Source: Nostoc sp. NMS4 (GTDB taxonomy: Bacteria > Cyanobacteriota > Cyanobacteriia > Cyanobacteriales > Nostocaceae). From it: DNA of 44,884 nucleotides. The notes under the pieces were generated by a model. The model ran no database searches and was not told the origin of the DNA. It saw nothing but the letters and a program-made list of their open reading frames with translations. The translations under genes were made by a program, and so were the position numbers. Positions 1-7,498 of this stretch are shown piece by piece. Each line of letters starts with the position of its first letter. Within the stretch, counting starts at the first letter, position 1. The DNA lies in NCBI RefSeq assembly GCF_017115095.1, contig NZ_JABXKI010000277.1, positions 1 through 44,884 of the forward strand, in the 5' to 3' direction.

Positions 1-2051
1 CATAATGTATACCAAGTCTTTTTCGTTTTTGCAACTTGAATTGGCTCTTGCCAAGTACCTGATTTTATAGGAAAACCAGCTTTAAAAGACACATTGAATG
101 TAAGATTAGTATGTATTTTTATAATTTCTGATTCAGGTAATTTGATAGCAATATTAGGAGCGATATTGTTTGCTCCTGTTTCTACATCAGACAAGTAGCA
201 CTTTAAAAGCTCGATAACCGATTGATACATTCTTTCTGATTCTTGGCTAGTAATTTGTTTTAATACATCTACCATGACCAGATTGAGATGCATAGCAAGC
301 TCATTAAATTCTTCGTTAAGTTGCCTGAGTTTATTTTTATCTTGATCTGTTCTCGCTTCCATTTTTTTACCTTCTTTCGCAAACGAGGCAGTGTAGCCTA
401 ATCTGACAAGTCTTTTTAGGCAGTTACCCAGCAAATTGATATTTATGACATTTGCTTTTTTGAGATTTAGTGTGTCTAGAATGACTTTTCCATTTTCTAG
501 CGATTTAGCTACTGATTCTAGAACTTGATTTATTCCTTGACCAATCTCTCTTCGCCATCCATAAAGGGGATATAATTTATCTCCTAATTCATTGTATGGT
601 TCGACATTTTTAATTTTTAAAAGTGTATTCTCTAGATAAAGAACTGGATCATCTTCTGATTCATCTGCTAAAAACTGTTTAATTTTTTTATCTATTTCTT
701 CAAAAGGCTCTGTTAATTTTTTGTTACTAATTTCTAAAAAACTATCAATTGTTGAGCGAATCCATAATATCTTTTCACGTTCTTGTTGATAGCGTTCTTC
801 GGAACTATTCAGAATCGCTGTTGTTGTCTGTAAAGACCACTCTGTAATAGCATTACCAGCAGCAATATTAAAACGTTCTATTGCTTGGGGAATAACTAAT
901 CGGGGAAAATGTTGGCTAATATGCTCTCTTAAGGATTGCTGAAATTCTTCTGCGTAAGACTTTTTCCATAACGCATCAGCAACCCTATTTCGGTCATGTC
1001 TAGACCATTTTTCTGTTTTACGCGGTAGGTCTTCTAATATATTCTCATCAATTAATCCATTAAAATGGTTATCTGCTTTTTTACAAGCTTCTAAACTGTA
1101 TATTTCATCATATTGTTTTATCTGAAGTGCTAATAAAGCAGCCCATGTACTCAGTTTTATAACCTGTAATTTCTCAATGTCTTCTCTATATTCTTTTAAC
1201 TGATCGGAGAGTTCGTGCTTGATACTACGTATCGCATTCTCAACAAAGCGAGTCTCTGTTTCTGGCCAGTTTCTATCTGCTCGAAAAATGTCAATCCGAT
1301 TGAGAATAAACAGCATACGTGCAGGAGAACCACCTAAATCTTTTACCTGCTCAACTACTTCTTGCAGCAAGCTTCTAACTTTTTCTTTGTCGGTTTCTGC
1401 ACTGTTATATGTTACCAAGCACAATGCCTCACGACACTGTTTAATCACATTTGCGTTACCTTCATCGCCCACATACGCTAAACCAGGCAAATCCATAATT
1501 CTTACCTTTACGCCTCTGGGTAATTCCAGTTTGGATTCTTTGATGAGTCTAAAAGGGTAAGATATGGTCGATTGGGGGCAAGCTAAATTAGCTTGTTTCT
1601 CTCTGTTATCGATGTAACTTATCATCACATCGTATAAGCGTTGATAAATTCGCTCATCACTAATACCTGTCCATTCTCCACACTCCCATAATGCTCCTGG
1701 AGTTTCATGGATTATTAAAGATTTTGTTTCGCTGTATTCTATGGTTACTGCTCCGGCGCTCATTTCGCTGACAGCTACAGGAACAATTTCGGCTCCACAT
1801 AATAGATTTACTAAAGTGCTTTTACCACTACTGGTAGTTCCTGTAGTCGCAAGGGTAAGAGTAGGATTGCGAAGCTCATCTACTAAATTATCAATAGCTA
1901 TCTCTAACTTGTCAGAAAGTTCTTGTAGTTCGGCGTGATATGTATCTGGCAAATGCTCAGATATTTCGGTAGAAAAATTATGCCAATATTTGGAGAGAAG
2001 TTGGGCATTTTGTTCTACATCTTCAAATACTTTGTATAACTTGTTGCTCAT
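1..2051 (-). CDS. Dynamin-like GTPase, 3' end beyond the window
   Basis: The reading frame is open from an ATG at 2051 to the left edge (about 683 codons, no stop reached), so the protein is incomplete at its C-terminus. The GTPase domain is near the N-terminus: the P-loop GTTSSGKS at about residues 71-78, a DLPG switch-II motif, and NRID as the guanine-specificity motif. Downstream is a long, mostly helical region rich in Glu, Lys and Leu, as expected for the stalk or trunk of dynamin-superfamily proteins. Bacterial dynamin-like proteins bind and remodel membranes and often occur as adjacent pairs; a partner may lie to the left, outside the window. Nothing upstream within the window looks like a partner. 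The GTPase motifs are directly visible, while membrane remodelling is a family-level inference. Confidence 0.8.
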   Translation of the reverse strand, partial: MSNKLYKVFEDVEQNAQLLSKYWHNFSTEISEHLPDTYHAELQELSDKLEIAIDNLVDELRNPTLTLATTGTTSSGKSTLVNLLCGAEIVPVAVSEMSAGAVTIEYSETKSLIIHETPGALWECGEWTGISDERIYQRLYDVMISYIDNREKQANLACPQSTISYPFRLIKESKLELPRGVKVRIMDLPGLAYVGDEGNANVIKQCREALCLVTYNSAETDKEKVRSLLQEVVEQVKDLGGSPARMLFILNRIDIFRADRNWPETETRFVENAIRSIKHELSDQLKEYREDIEKLQVIKLSTWAALLALQIKQYDEIYSLEACKKADNHFNGLIDENILEDLPRKTEKWSRHDRNRVADALWKKSYAEEFQQSLREHISQHFPRLVIPQAIERFNIAAGNAITEWSLQTTTAILNSSEERYQQEREKILWIRSTIDSFLEISNKKLTEPFEEIDKKIKQFLADESEDDPVLYLENTLLKIKNVEPYNELGDKLYPLYGWRREIGQGINQVLESVAKSLENGKVILDTLNLKKANVININLLGNCLKRLVRLGYTASFAKEGKKMEARTDQDKNKLRQLNEEFNELAMHLNLVMVDVLKQITSQESERMYQSVIELLKCYLSDVETGANNIAPNIAIKLPESEIIKIHTNLTFNVSFKAGFPIKSGTWQEPIQVAKTKKTWYTL

Positions 2052-2292
2052 TTTAAAACCTATTGCTAATTTTTTATAACTACAGAATTTTTAGTTTCTG
2101 TATACTTCCAATAAATTTCAGTTTTATTTAGTTAACGTGTGGCTAGATTTGAGTATTTTCGCTATTTATTTATAATCGGAAATTAAGTGAATAGCTTACG
2201 TATTTACACGTAATTAGCTATTAAAGTGTTTAAAATTTTATCATTTTACGTATGTAGCCAATATTTCGCAGACTCATTCCATTTGGCACAAA
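2052..2292. other. Intergenic, upstream of the dynamin-like gene
   Basis: This AT-rich spacer lies between the dynamin-like gene start and the stop of the broken toxin-like gene. It must hold the dynamin-like gene promoter, but no convincing -35/-10 pair was identified. Confidence 0.4.
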
Positions 2293-2522
2293 TTACGGTT
2301 TGGGTGCAGCATTTGGATGTTTACCTGCGTAGTAGACAACGACTTTCAAGAGTTCTTCATGAGGAACGTAAAATACTCTGTCCCCTTTTGTCACCTCATA
2401 TTCCCATGCGCCTTTGTAGAGTTTGCCCTTCAAAGGAAAAACACGACCAGGCTTTCTGGTTGTTGGTGCAGTACATAAATCCTCACAACAACGACGAGTG
2501 CTTTCTGGATGAGGTTCTATTA

Positions 2523-2647
2523 GGGACTTCCAAATAAAAAAAAACATCCCAAATTTTCTTGTGGGATGGGTGTCCCCACCCGTCCCAGATTTAGGGCGGG
2601 CAAGATGCCCACCCCACAAGATGGATAATTTATTTCTTGGAAGTCCC
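2523..2647. mobile_element. MITE-like element with TTA target duplication
   Basis: The terminal inverted repeats are GGGACTTCCAA at 2523-2533 and its exact complement at 2637-2647. TTA flanks both ends (2520-2522 and 2648-2650). The interior is an imperfect palindrome (cttgtgggatgggtg against its complement near 2601-2621). It is 125 bp long with no coding capacity, so it would need a transposase in trans. It lies inside the toxin-like pseudogene. Confidence 0.8.
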
Positions 2648-2767
2648 TTAAGGCTTCCCAATCCCGATTTACCCGACGATTTGTGGCTACTACTAACCAA
2701 GTGCTTTCTGTCTCGGATAATGTCGGAACTATCAGTTTAACTTCTGGTAAATATATCCGATTTGTGT

Positions 2768-2878
2768 CAATACGGTTCAGTTAAGCATTTTTCTCTTCTC
2801 TCTGTTTCCTCTGCGCCTCTGCGGTTCGTTAAAAAATTGACTTTGATAAAGAGTTTTAGCCTTAACTGAACCGTATTG
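2768..2878. mobile_element. MITE-like element with 18-bp perfect ends
   Basis: The ends are caatacggttcagttaag (2768-2785) and its exact complement (2861-2878). It is flanked by cgatttgtgt on the left (2758-2767) and cgatttgtat on the right (2879-2888), a 10-bp target duplication with one mismatch. The interior contains the tract ctctgcgcctctgcggttcg, which recurs in degenerate form at 38035-38150. A long duplication of this size fits IS4-type transposition, which is inference. Confidence 0.75.
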
Positions 2879-2904
2879 CGATTTGTATACGTAATAACAC
2901 GCAA

Positions 2905-3194
2905 AAGCTGACCTGCTTAAGTTAACAAAAACATTGCAAAAACGATCGCTGTAATCCAGTTCTTGAGTGTACTGACGACAAGCCGAAGAAGCCTCTACGC
3001 CTTTCTGGAGTTTAGTGTAGTGGCGGAATAAAATTTAGATTTCGGTTTTTCACACTGCATCAAAAAATAACCTGTCAAAAATGCCCGAAACATATTCTGG
3101 GTATAGATTGTGACGAGTGCGATCGCAGGACTGATGAAAAATGCGGGCTAGGCTGTGATTGGTTTATTATTCTCAGGTTAATTTAGTTCTAATC
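2905..3194. other. Intergenic, upstream of kamA
   Basis: The spacer must contain the promoter of the KamA-SET-ligase genes. On the minus strand a 50-60 codon stretch without stops (about 2880-3045, reading ...HYTKLQKGVEASSACRQYTQ) could be a decayed coding fragment, possibly an antitoxin partner of the toxin-like gene, but it lacks a clear start and is not annotated as a gene. Confidence 0.3.
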
Positions 3195-4355
3195 ATGGTC
3201 AAAAACACGACTTTAGATCCTCTAGTAACGGATATTCGATATGAAGAAATTTGTCAGATTTTGGGAGAGACTTACAACCAAGAACGCTGGAACGACTGGC
3301 GCTGGCAAATGCGGCATCGGTTAACTAAGCTGGAACACTTTCAGAAGTTATTAAGGCTTAGTGCTACCGAAGAACAGGGACTTTTAATCGCCCCAGAGAA
3401 GTTTGCTGTAGCCGTAACCCCATACTTTGCATCACTACTCGATCCAGAAGATCCCCTTTGCCCACTACGGTTACAAGTAATCCCACGGGAAGAAGAACTA
3501 ATAGTTAGTCCAGCAGACATGGTAGATCCATGTGGTGAAGATAAGGACACTCCAGTGCCAGGACTCGTACACCGCTACCCTGACCGAGTGTTGCTACTTG
3601 CCCTAGACAGTTGCGCTGCTTATTGTCGTTACTGCACCCGCTCTCGTTTGGTAAGCCAAGGTGAGATGTATCCAGTAACACGGCGGTTGGATGCGATCGC
3701 TGCTTACCTGGAGGAACACACGGAGATCCGTGACGTGTTAATTTCCGGTGGCGATCCTCTATTGATGGCTGATGAACCTTTAGATAATTTGCTGAGGCGG
3801 CTGCGTGCCATTAAGCATATTGAATTTATCCGAATTGGTTCCCGCGTGCCAAGTTTTTTACCGCAGCGAATTACACCAGAACTGGTTGCCTTGCTTCGTA
3901 AACATCGAGTGTGGCTATCTTTGCACTTTTGTCATCTGCGAGAACTTACCCCAGAAGTCGCGCAAGCTTGCGATCGCCTAGCTGATGGCGGCATTCCTTT
4001 AGGCAGTCAAACTGTGCTGTTAAAAGGTGTAAATGATTCTGAAAAAGCCTTGAAAAATCTGTTTCACGGTCTTCTTAAGCTGCGTGTGCGACCTTATTAT
4101 CTTTATCAATGCGACCCAGTTGTTGGCACTGCACATCTGCGAACGAGTGTGCAAACTGGGCTTGATTTAATTTCTAAATTGCGCGGTCATACTACTGGCT
4201 ACGCTGTACCAACCTATGTAATTGATGCCCCTGGCGGTGGTGGCAAAATCCCAATTCAAGCTGAGACTTTACTTGCTTATGAGAAGGGTACAGCTACAAT
4301 GCGAAATTGGGCAGGTCAAACATACACATATATAGATCCAGTAGAGCAGGGCTAA
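3195..4355 (+). CDS. kamA: KamA-family radical SAM lysine 2,3-aminomutase
   Basis: This 386-residue protein uses the ATG at 3195; an upstream in-frame TTG at 3159 would add 12 unconserved residues. The radical-SAM cluster motif CAAYCRYC gives cysteines at 140, 144 and 147. The PLP-lysine motif DAPGGGGKIP places the Schiff-base lysine at 351. Two aspartates that in lysine 2,3-aminomutase hold the substrate side-chain amine appear conserved (D307 in QCDPV and D344 in VIDAP), which favours lysine over glutamate as substrate. The C-terminus has no cysteine cluster, so the zinc site of clostridial enzymes seems absent. It should interconvert L-lysine and beta-lysine using SAM, an iron-sulfur cluster and PLP. 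The SET gene follows closely (55 bases to its preferred ATG) and an ATP-grasp ligase comes next, suggesting a shared pathway rather than lysine catabolism alone. Confidence 0.88.
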   Translation: MVKNTTLDPLVTDIRYEEICQILGETYNQERWNDWRWQMRHRLTKLEHFQKLLRLSATEEQGLLIAPEKFAVAVTPYFASLLDPEDPLCPLRLQVIPREEELIVSPADMVDPCGEDKDTPVPGLVHRYPDRVLLLALDSCAAYCRYCTRSRLVSQGEMYPVTRRLDAIAAYLEEHTEIRDVLISGGDPLLMADEPLDNLLRRLRAIKHIEFIRIGSRVPSFLPQRITPELVALLRKHRVWLSLHFCHLRELTPEVAQACDRLADGGIPLGSQTVLLKGVNDSEKALKNLFHGLLKLRVRPYYLYQCDPVVGTAHLRTSVQTGLDLISKLRGHTTGYAVPTYVIDAPGGGGKIPIQAETLLAYEKGTATMRNWAGQTYTYIDPVEQG

Positions 4356-4410
4356 TATCGTGTCCGGTTGGCAAACCAAAAAACTAAGTAATCGCAGGAG
4401 ATTAGTGGGA

Positions 4411-4797
4411 ATGTTGATTGTTGGTAATACAAACCTAAAAGGTCGGGGTGTCTTCGCACAGAAGCACTTTTTCAAAGGAGAGATCATTGAGAGAGTGCCA
4501 GTTGTTGTTATACCCGCAGAACAGGTCGAATTCCTAGATAAAACAATTTTGGGCAACTATTACTACGATTGGGAAGATAAAGCTGCGGCGATCGCTCTAG
4601 GTTTATCTTCCTTGATCAACCATTCTTACCATCCCAATAGTTATTATGTGAAAAAATTCGCCGACCAAGAGTTGGATCTGATTGCCTATCGAGATATAGA
4701 AGCGGGAGAAGAAATTACTGCCAACTACAACGGTTCTCCTGATGATAAATCTCCTATATGGTTTGATGTTGTTGATGAGATATTTTCACTTAACTAA
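4411..4797 (+). CDS. Small SET-domain protein (putative lysine methyltransferase)
   Basis: The protein is 128 residues from ATG 4411. A GTG at 4360, only 4 bases after the kamA stop, would add 17 residues and is also possible. The SET signature is clear: KGRGVFA near the N-terminus, NHSYHPN (the SAM-binding NHS..N motif) in the middle, and GEEITANY near the end with the tyrosine expected at the active site. It lacks the cysteine-rich pre- and post-SET modules of eukaryotic enzymes, as is usual for small bacterial SET proteins. Family members methylate protein lysines, but the substrate cannot be read from sequence. Its place between a lysine aminomutase and an ATP-grasp ligase raises the possibility of a small-molecule or peptide lysine substrate, which is inference. 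The gene is probably cotranscribed with kamA. Confidence 0.75.
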   Translation: MLIVGNTNLKGRGVFAQKHFFKGEIIERVPVVVIPAEQVEFLDKTILGNYYYDWEDKAAAIALGLSSLINHSYHPNSYYVKKFADQELDLIAYRDIEAGEEITANYNGSPDDKSPIWFDVVDEIFSLN

Positions 4798-4882
4798 GGA
4801 TTTAGTAATCCGAATTCCTTAATTAAGACACCTAATTTATAAAGCTAACAGAGAAAGTTTTCTCGCTGGGAATTATCGGGCT

Positions 4883-5905
4883 ATGGGATTATTCATTGGT
4901 CTGTGTTATGACCTGAAGGCAGACTACCTTAAGGCTGGTTTCAGTGCCTCTGAGGTGATGGAGTTCGATGATGAAGAAACTATCATCAGTTTAGAAACTG
5001 CACTACTTCAGTTAAGTCATCAGGTTGAACGTGTTGGTAATGGTAGAGAACTGGCTTGGCGTTTGGCAAAAGGCGATCGCTGGGATTTGATTTTCAATAT
5101 TGCTGAAGGTTTGCAGGGTCGCTCTCGTGAAGCCCAAGTCCCGGCAGTCTGCGAATTATTCGCTCAACCCTATACCTTTTCCGATCCGCTTACCTGCGCC
5201 CTCACGTTAGATAAGGCACTGGCTAAAAGAGTAGTGCGCGATCGCGGTTTGCCAACAGCCCCTTTTGAAGTGGTGAATACTACCGCAGAAGCCACGGGTG
5301 TATCGCTGCCAATGCCACTTTTCCTCAAACCCGTGGCGGAGGGTAGTTCTAAAGGGGTAACTGGCTGTTCTCTTGTCAAAGAACGCGAGGAGCTAGTAAA
5401 TGCTTATCAATTGTTACACGAACTTTTTCAGCAACCAGTACTCGTAGAAACCTTTCTTCCAGGTAGAGAAGTAACAGTAGGCATTGTTGGCAACGGTAGC
5501 AACTCACGGATAGTAGGTGTGATGGAAGTAATTTTTACAGAGCAAGCGGAAGTTTTTGCTTACACCACCCTTAACAAGGATGAGTATTTGGAAAGGGTAT
5601 CTTATCGTTTGCTGATAGATCCCGAACCACTGGCAGCACAAGCAAGGCAACTGGCGCTGGATGCTTACCATATTCTTGGTTGCCGTGATGCCGCCCGCGT
5701 GGATCTGCGCTGCGATGCTAGTGGTGTGTTGCAGTTTATGGAGGTTAACCCACTGCCAGGGCTACATCATATCCGCTCAGACTTGCCAATTATGGGGCGT
5801 TTGGGTGGTATAACATACACAGAAATCATTGCTGAAATAGTCGAGTCTGCATGGCAAAGGTATGATTATTGTAAAGACGGCGATTCATCGCGTCTCTTGT
5901 CTTAA
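4883..5905 (+). CDS. ATP-grasp ligase related to D-Ala-D-Ala ligase
   Basis: This 340-residue protein has the Ddl-type ATP-grasp core: FLKPVAEGSSKGV for ATP binding, FLPGREVTVG in the central domain, DAARVDLR, and FMEVNPLPGLH with the metal-binding Glu and Asn. The N-terminal substrate domain does not show the usual Ddl glycine-rich GGxSxE start and instead begins GLCYDLKADYLKAG, so D-alanine specificity should not be assumed. It lies 85 bases after the SET gene in the same direction. Together with KamA it could activate and join beta-lysine or another amino acid to a partner (inference). Its last 21 bases overlap tail-to-tail with the MATE exporter gene on the other strand. A housekeeping Ddl role is the main alternative. 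Confidence 0.8.
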   Translation: MGLFIGLCYDLKADYLKAGFSASEVMEFDDEETIISLETALLQLSHQVERVGNGRELAWRLAKGDRWDLIFNIAEGLQGRSREAQVPAVCELFAQPYTFSDPLTCALTLDKALAKRVVRDRGLPTAPFEVVNTTAEATGVSLPMPLFLKPVAEGSSKGVTGCSLVKEREELVNAYQLLHELFQQPVLVETFLPGREVTVGIVGNGSNSRIVGVMEVIFTEQAEVFAYTTLNKDEYLERVSYRLLIDPEPLAAQARQLALDAYHILGCRDAARVDLRCDASGVLQFMEVNPLPGLHHIRSDLPIMGRLGGITYTEIIAEIVESAWQRYDYCKDGDSSRLLS

Positions 5906-7330
5906 CGGAACAGCATTGAGAGATGAATTATCTAATAGCGGCAAAGCAGTCAAAAGATAAAAACGCCCAGTTAAAAGCACTGCACCCATAAGTAGCCCTA
6001 GTACTAAACCCAGCCATAAACCTATAGCACCCCAGCCGAAAGTGAATGCCATCAGATAGCCCCCACCTAGACCTACCACCCAGTAAGCGAACATAGTAAT
6101 TAATGCTGGTACTTTGGTGTCCTTTAACCCGATTAAAGCACCAGCAGCAATAGTCTGAATCGAATAAAATATTTGGACTATTGCCCCCGCAGTGAGGAAA
6201 GAAGTTGCTGTTTTAACTATCTCGATATTATCTAGATTACTGGTGTCTAAATACATTGCCACAATATAGTTGGGAAACAGCCAAAAAACTAGTGCCACAA
6301 TGCTTACAAAGGGAGTCACAAGCGCAATGCAGACTAATCCGGCTCTGCTTGCACCCTTGCGATCGTTTTGTCCCCTCAACTGCCCTACTCTCATGGTGAC
6401 GGCATAGGAAATACCTATAGATACTGTTTCGACAAAACTTTCTGTCTCGATGGTAATTTCATGGGCTGCTAACGTCTCTGTTCCAAACCACCCCATCAGT
6501 AAAGCAGTGGCAGTGAATACTCCAATTTCTGCCCCATACTGCAACCCCAAAAACCATCCAGTTTGGAAGATATCTATAAACATCTCCCGATCGAATTTAT
6601 GTAAAGCGTTATTAAGTTGGTATTCTTTAAAGTAGTTATCGAAGCAAATCCAAATGGCGGCGGCGATAAAATTCAGCCAAAAAATGAGTGTGCTTCCCCA
6701 ACCGATACCGGCTAAACCAAGGGCTGGTAAACCAAATTTACCGAACATTAGCACGTAATTAGCAACTGCATTTAATAATAGTCCAGCCACCGTAATTACT
6801 GTTAAAAATTGGGGGCGATTGAGGGCAGAGCTAACTTCTTTTAAGATACAAAAACCGAGTGCAGCCGGAAAACCCCAAACAATAGACCGCAAATATGTTT
6901 GAGCTAATAATACATTGCTTTCTTCTTGACCAGTCAGCAGCAGGATATAGTCAAAGTGCCAAATGATAAACATCACAGGTAAGCACATCGTCACAGCTAA
7001 CCAAATTCCTTGACCGGTAGCACGGTTAATTTGGTCTATTTCTCCTGCACCAAAAGCATTGGCGATACTCACACCTGCGGCTGAAAGAATAGAACGACAA
7101 ACGGAAGCTAGAGTAGAAAAGGTAACAGCGCCTAAAGCACCCGCAGCTAATGCTTGGCTGTTAAGTAAGCCCATCATTACCCCATCCAATAAAGGAATGC
7201 CCGCTTCTAATATTTGAGTAATTACCAAAGGTACTGCCAATTGCAGACAGGCTTGGACTTCTAATATCAGTTCTGACTTAAATTCTTTTGAAGTTAACTC
7301 CATTGGGGCGCTAAAAAAGCAATACTGCAT
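5885..7330 (-). CDS. MATE-family multidrug/metabolite exporter
   Basis: This 481-residue membrane protein has about 12 hydrophobic segments and the two-fold pattern of the MATE (NorM-like) family. The N-terminal half starts LAVPLVITQILEAGIPLLDG and the second half repeats a similar arrangement. Family members exchange Na+ or H+ for cationic drugs or metabolites across the inner membrane. The gene converges on the KamA-SET-ligase genes with a 21-base overlap of coding ends. Convergent placement does not show co-regulation, but export of that cluster's product is possible. ATG 7330 is used; an internal ATG at residue 10 is an alternative start. Confidence 0.85.
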   Translation of the reverse strand: MQYCFFSAPMELTSKEFKSELILEVQACLQLAVPLVITQILEAGIPLLDGVMMGLLNSQALAAGALGAVTFSTLASVCRSILSAAGVSIANAFGAGEIDQINRATGQGIWLAVTMCLPVMFIIWHFDYILLLTGQEESNVLLAQTYLRSIVWGFPAALGFCILKEVSSALNRPQFLTVITVAGLLLNAVANYVLMFGKFGLPALGLAGIGWGSTLIFWLNFIAAAIWICFDNYFKEYQLNNALHKFDREMFIDIFQTGWFLGLQYGAEIGVFTATALLMGWFGTETLAAHEITIETESFVETVSIGISYAVTMRVGQLRGQNDRKGASRAGLVCIALVTPFVSIVALVFWLFPNYIVAMYLDTSNLDNIEIVKTATSFLTAGAIVQIFYSIQTIAAGALIGLKDTKVPALITMFAYWVVGLGGGYLMAFTFGWGAIGLWLGLVLGLLMGAVLLTGRFYLLTALPLLDNSSLNAVPLRQETR

Positions 7331-7498
7331 ACATTAAGATATACTAACGCCTACAGGTGCAATTAACTCAAACTATTAGCGATCGCTCTCCATTAACTAC
7401 GTATTAAGATGTTACCTTTTAACCATAAATGAGGGTAATTCAGGAGTGCTGTTAGGGATTTATAATCTCTCCCTGCCCCTTACCCTCAAACAACAAAA

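Larger units (their letters stand above)
2293..2904 (-). pseudogene. RelE-like toxin gene broken by two MITE insertions
   Basis: The intact C-terminal part reads ...CEDLCTAPTTRKPGRVFPLK, then KGAWEYEVTKGDRVFYVP, then VVVYYAGKHPNAAPKP and a TAA at 2293-2295. A compact, basic C-terminal pattern with GDRVFYVP and YYAGKHP resembles RelE-type toxins, though the family call is from memory. The frame is interrupted at 2523-2650 by a MITE with a TTA target duplication; removing element plus one TTA joins NRDWEA to L-IEPHPESTRR in frame. Further upstream a second element (2768-2878) with a roughly 10-bp duplication splits the 5' end; removing it joins RVITYTNR to IYLPEVKLIVPTL. The original start is uncertain: a TTG at 2904 follows an in-frame stop and would give about 118 residues. 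As it stands the 128-bp insertion shifts the frame, so the gene should be inactive. Confidence 0.6.

Noticed and set aside
1219..1938. Plus-strand ORFs inside the dynamin-like gene
   Set aside because: They are antisense to a continuous minus-strand frame with clear GTPase motifs and have no recognisable features.
2226..2537. A 103-residue plus-strand ORF
   Set aside because: It is the antisense shadow of the toxin-like gene and runs into a MITE.
2880..3045. Minus-strand stretch without stops, possible antitoxin remnant
   Set aside because: No start codon or family match is seen; noted only as a possible decayed fragment.
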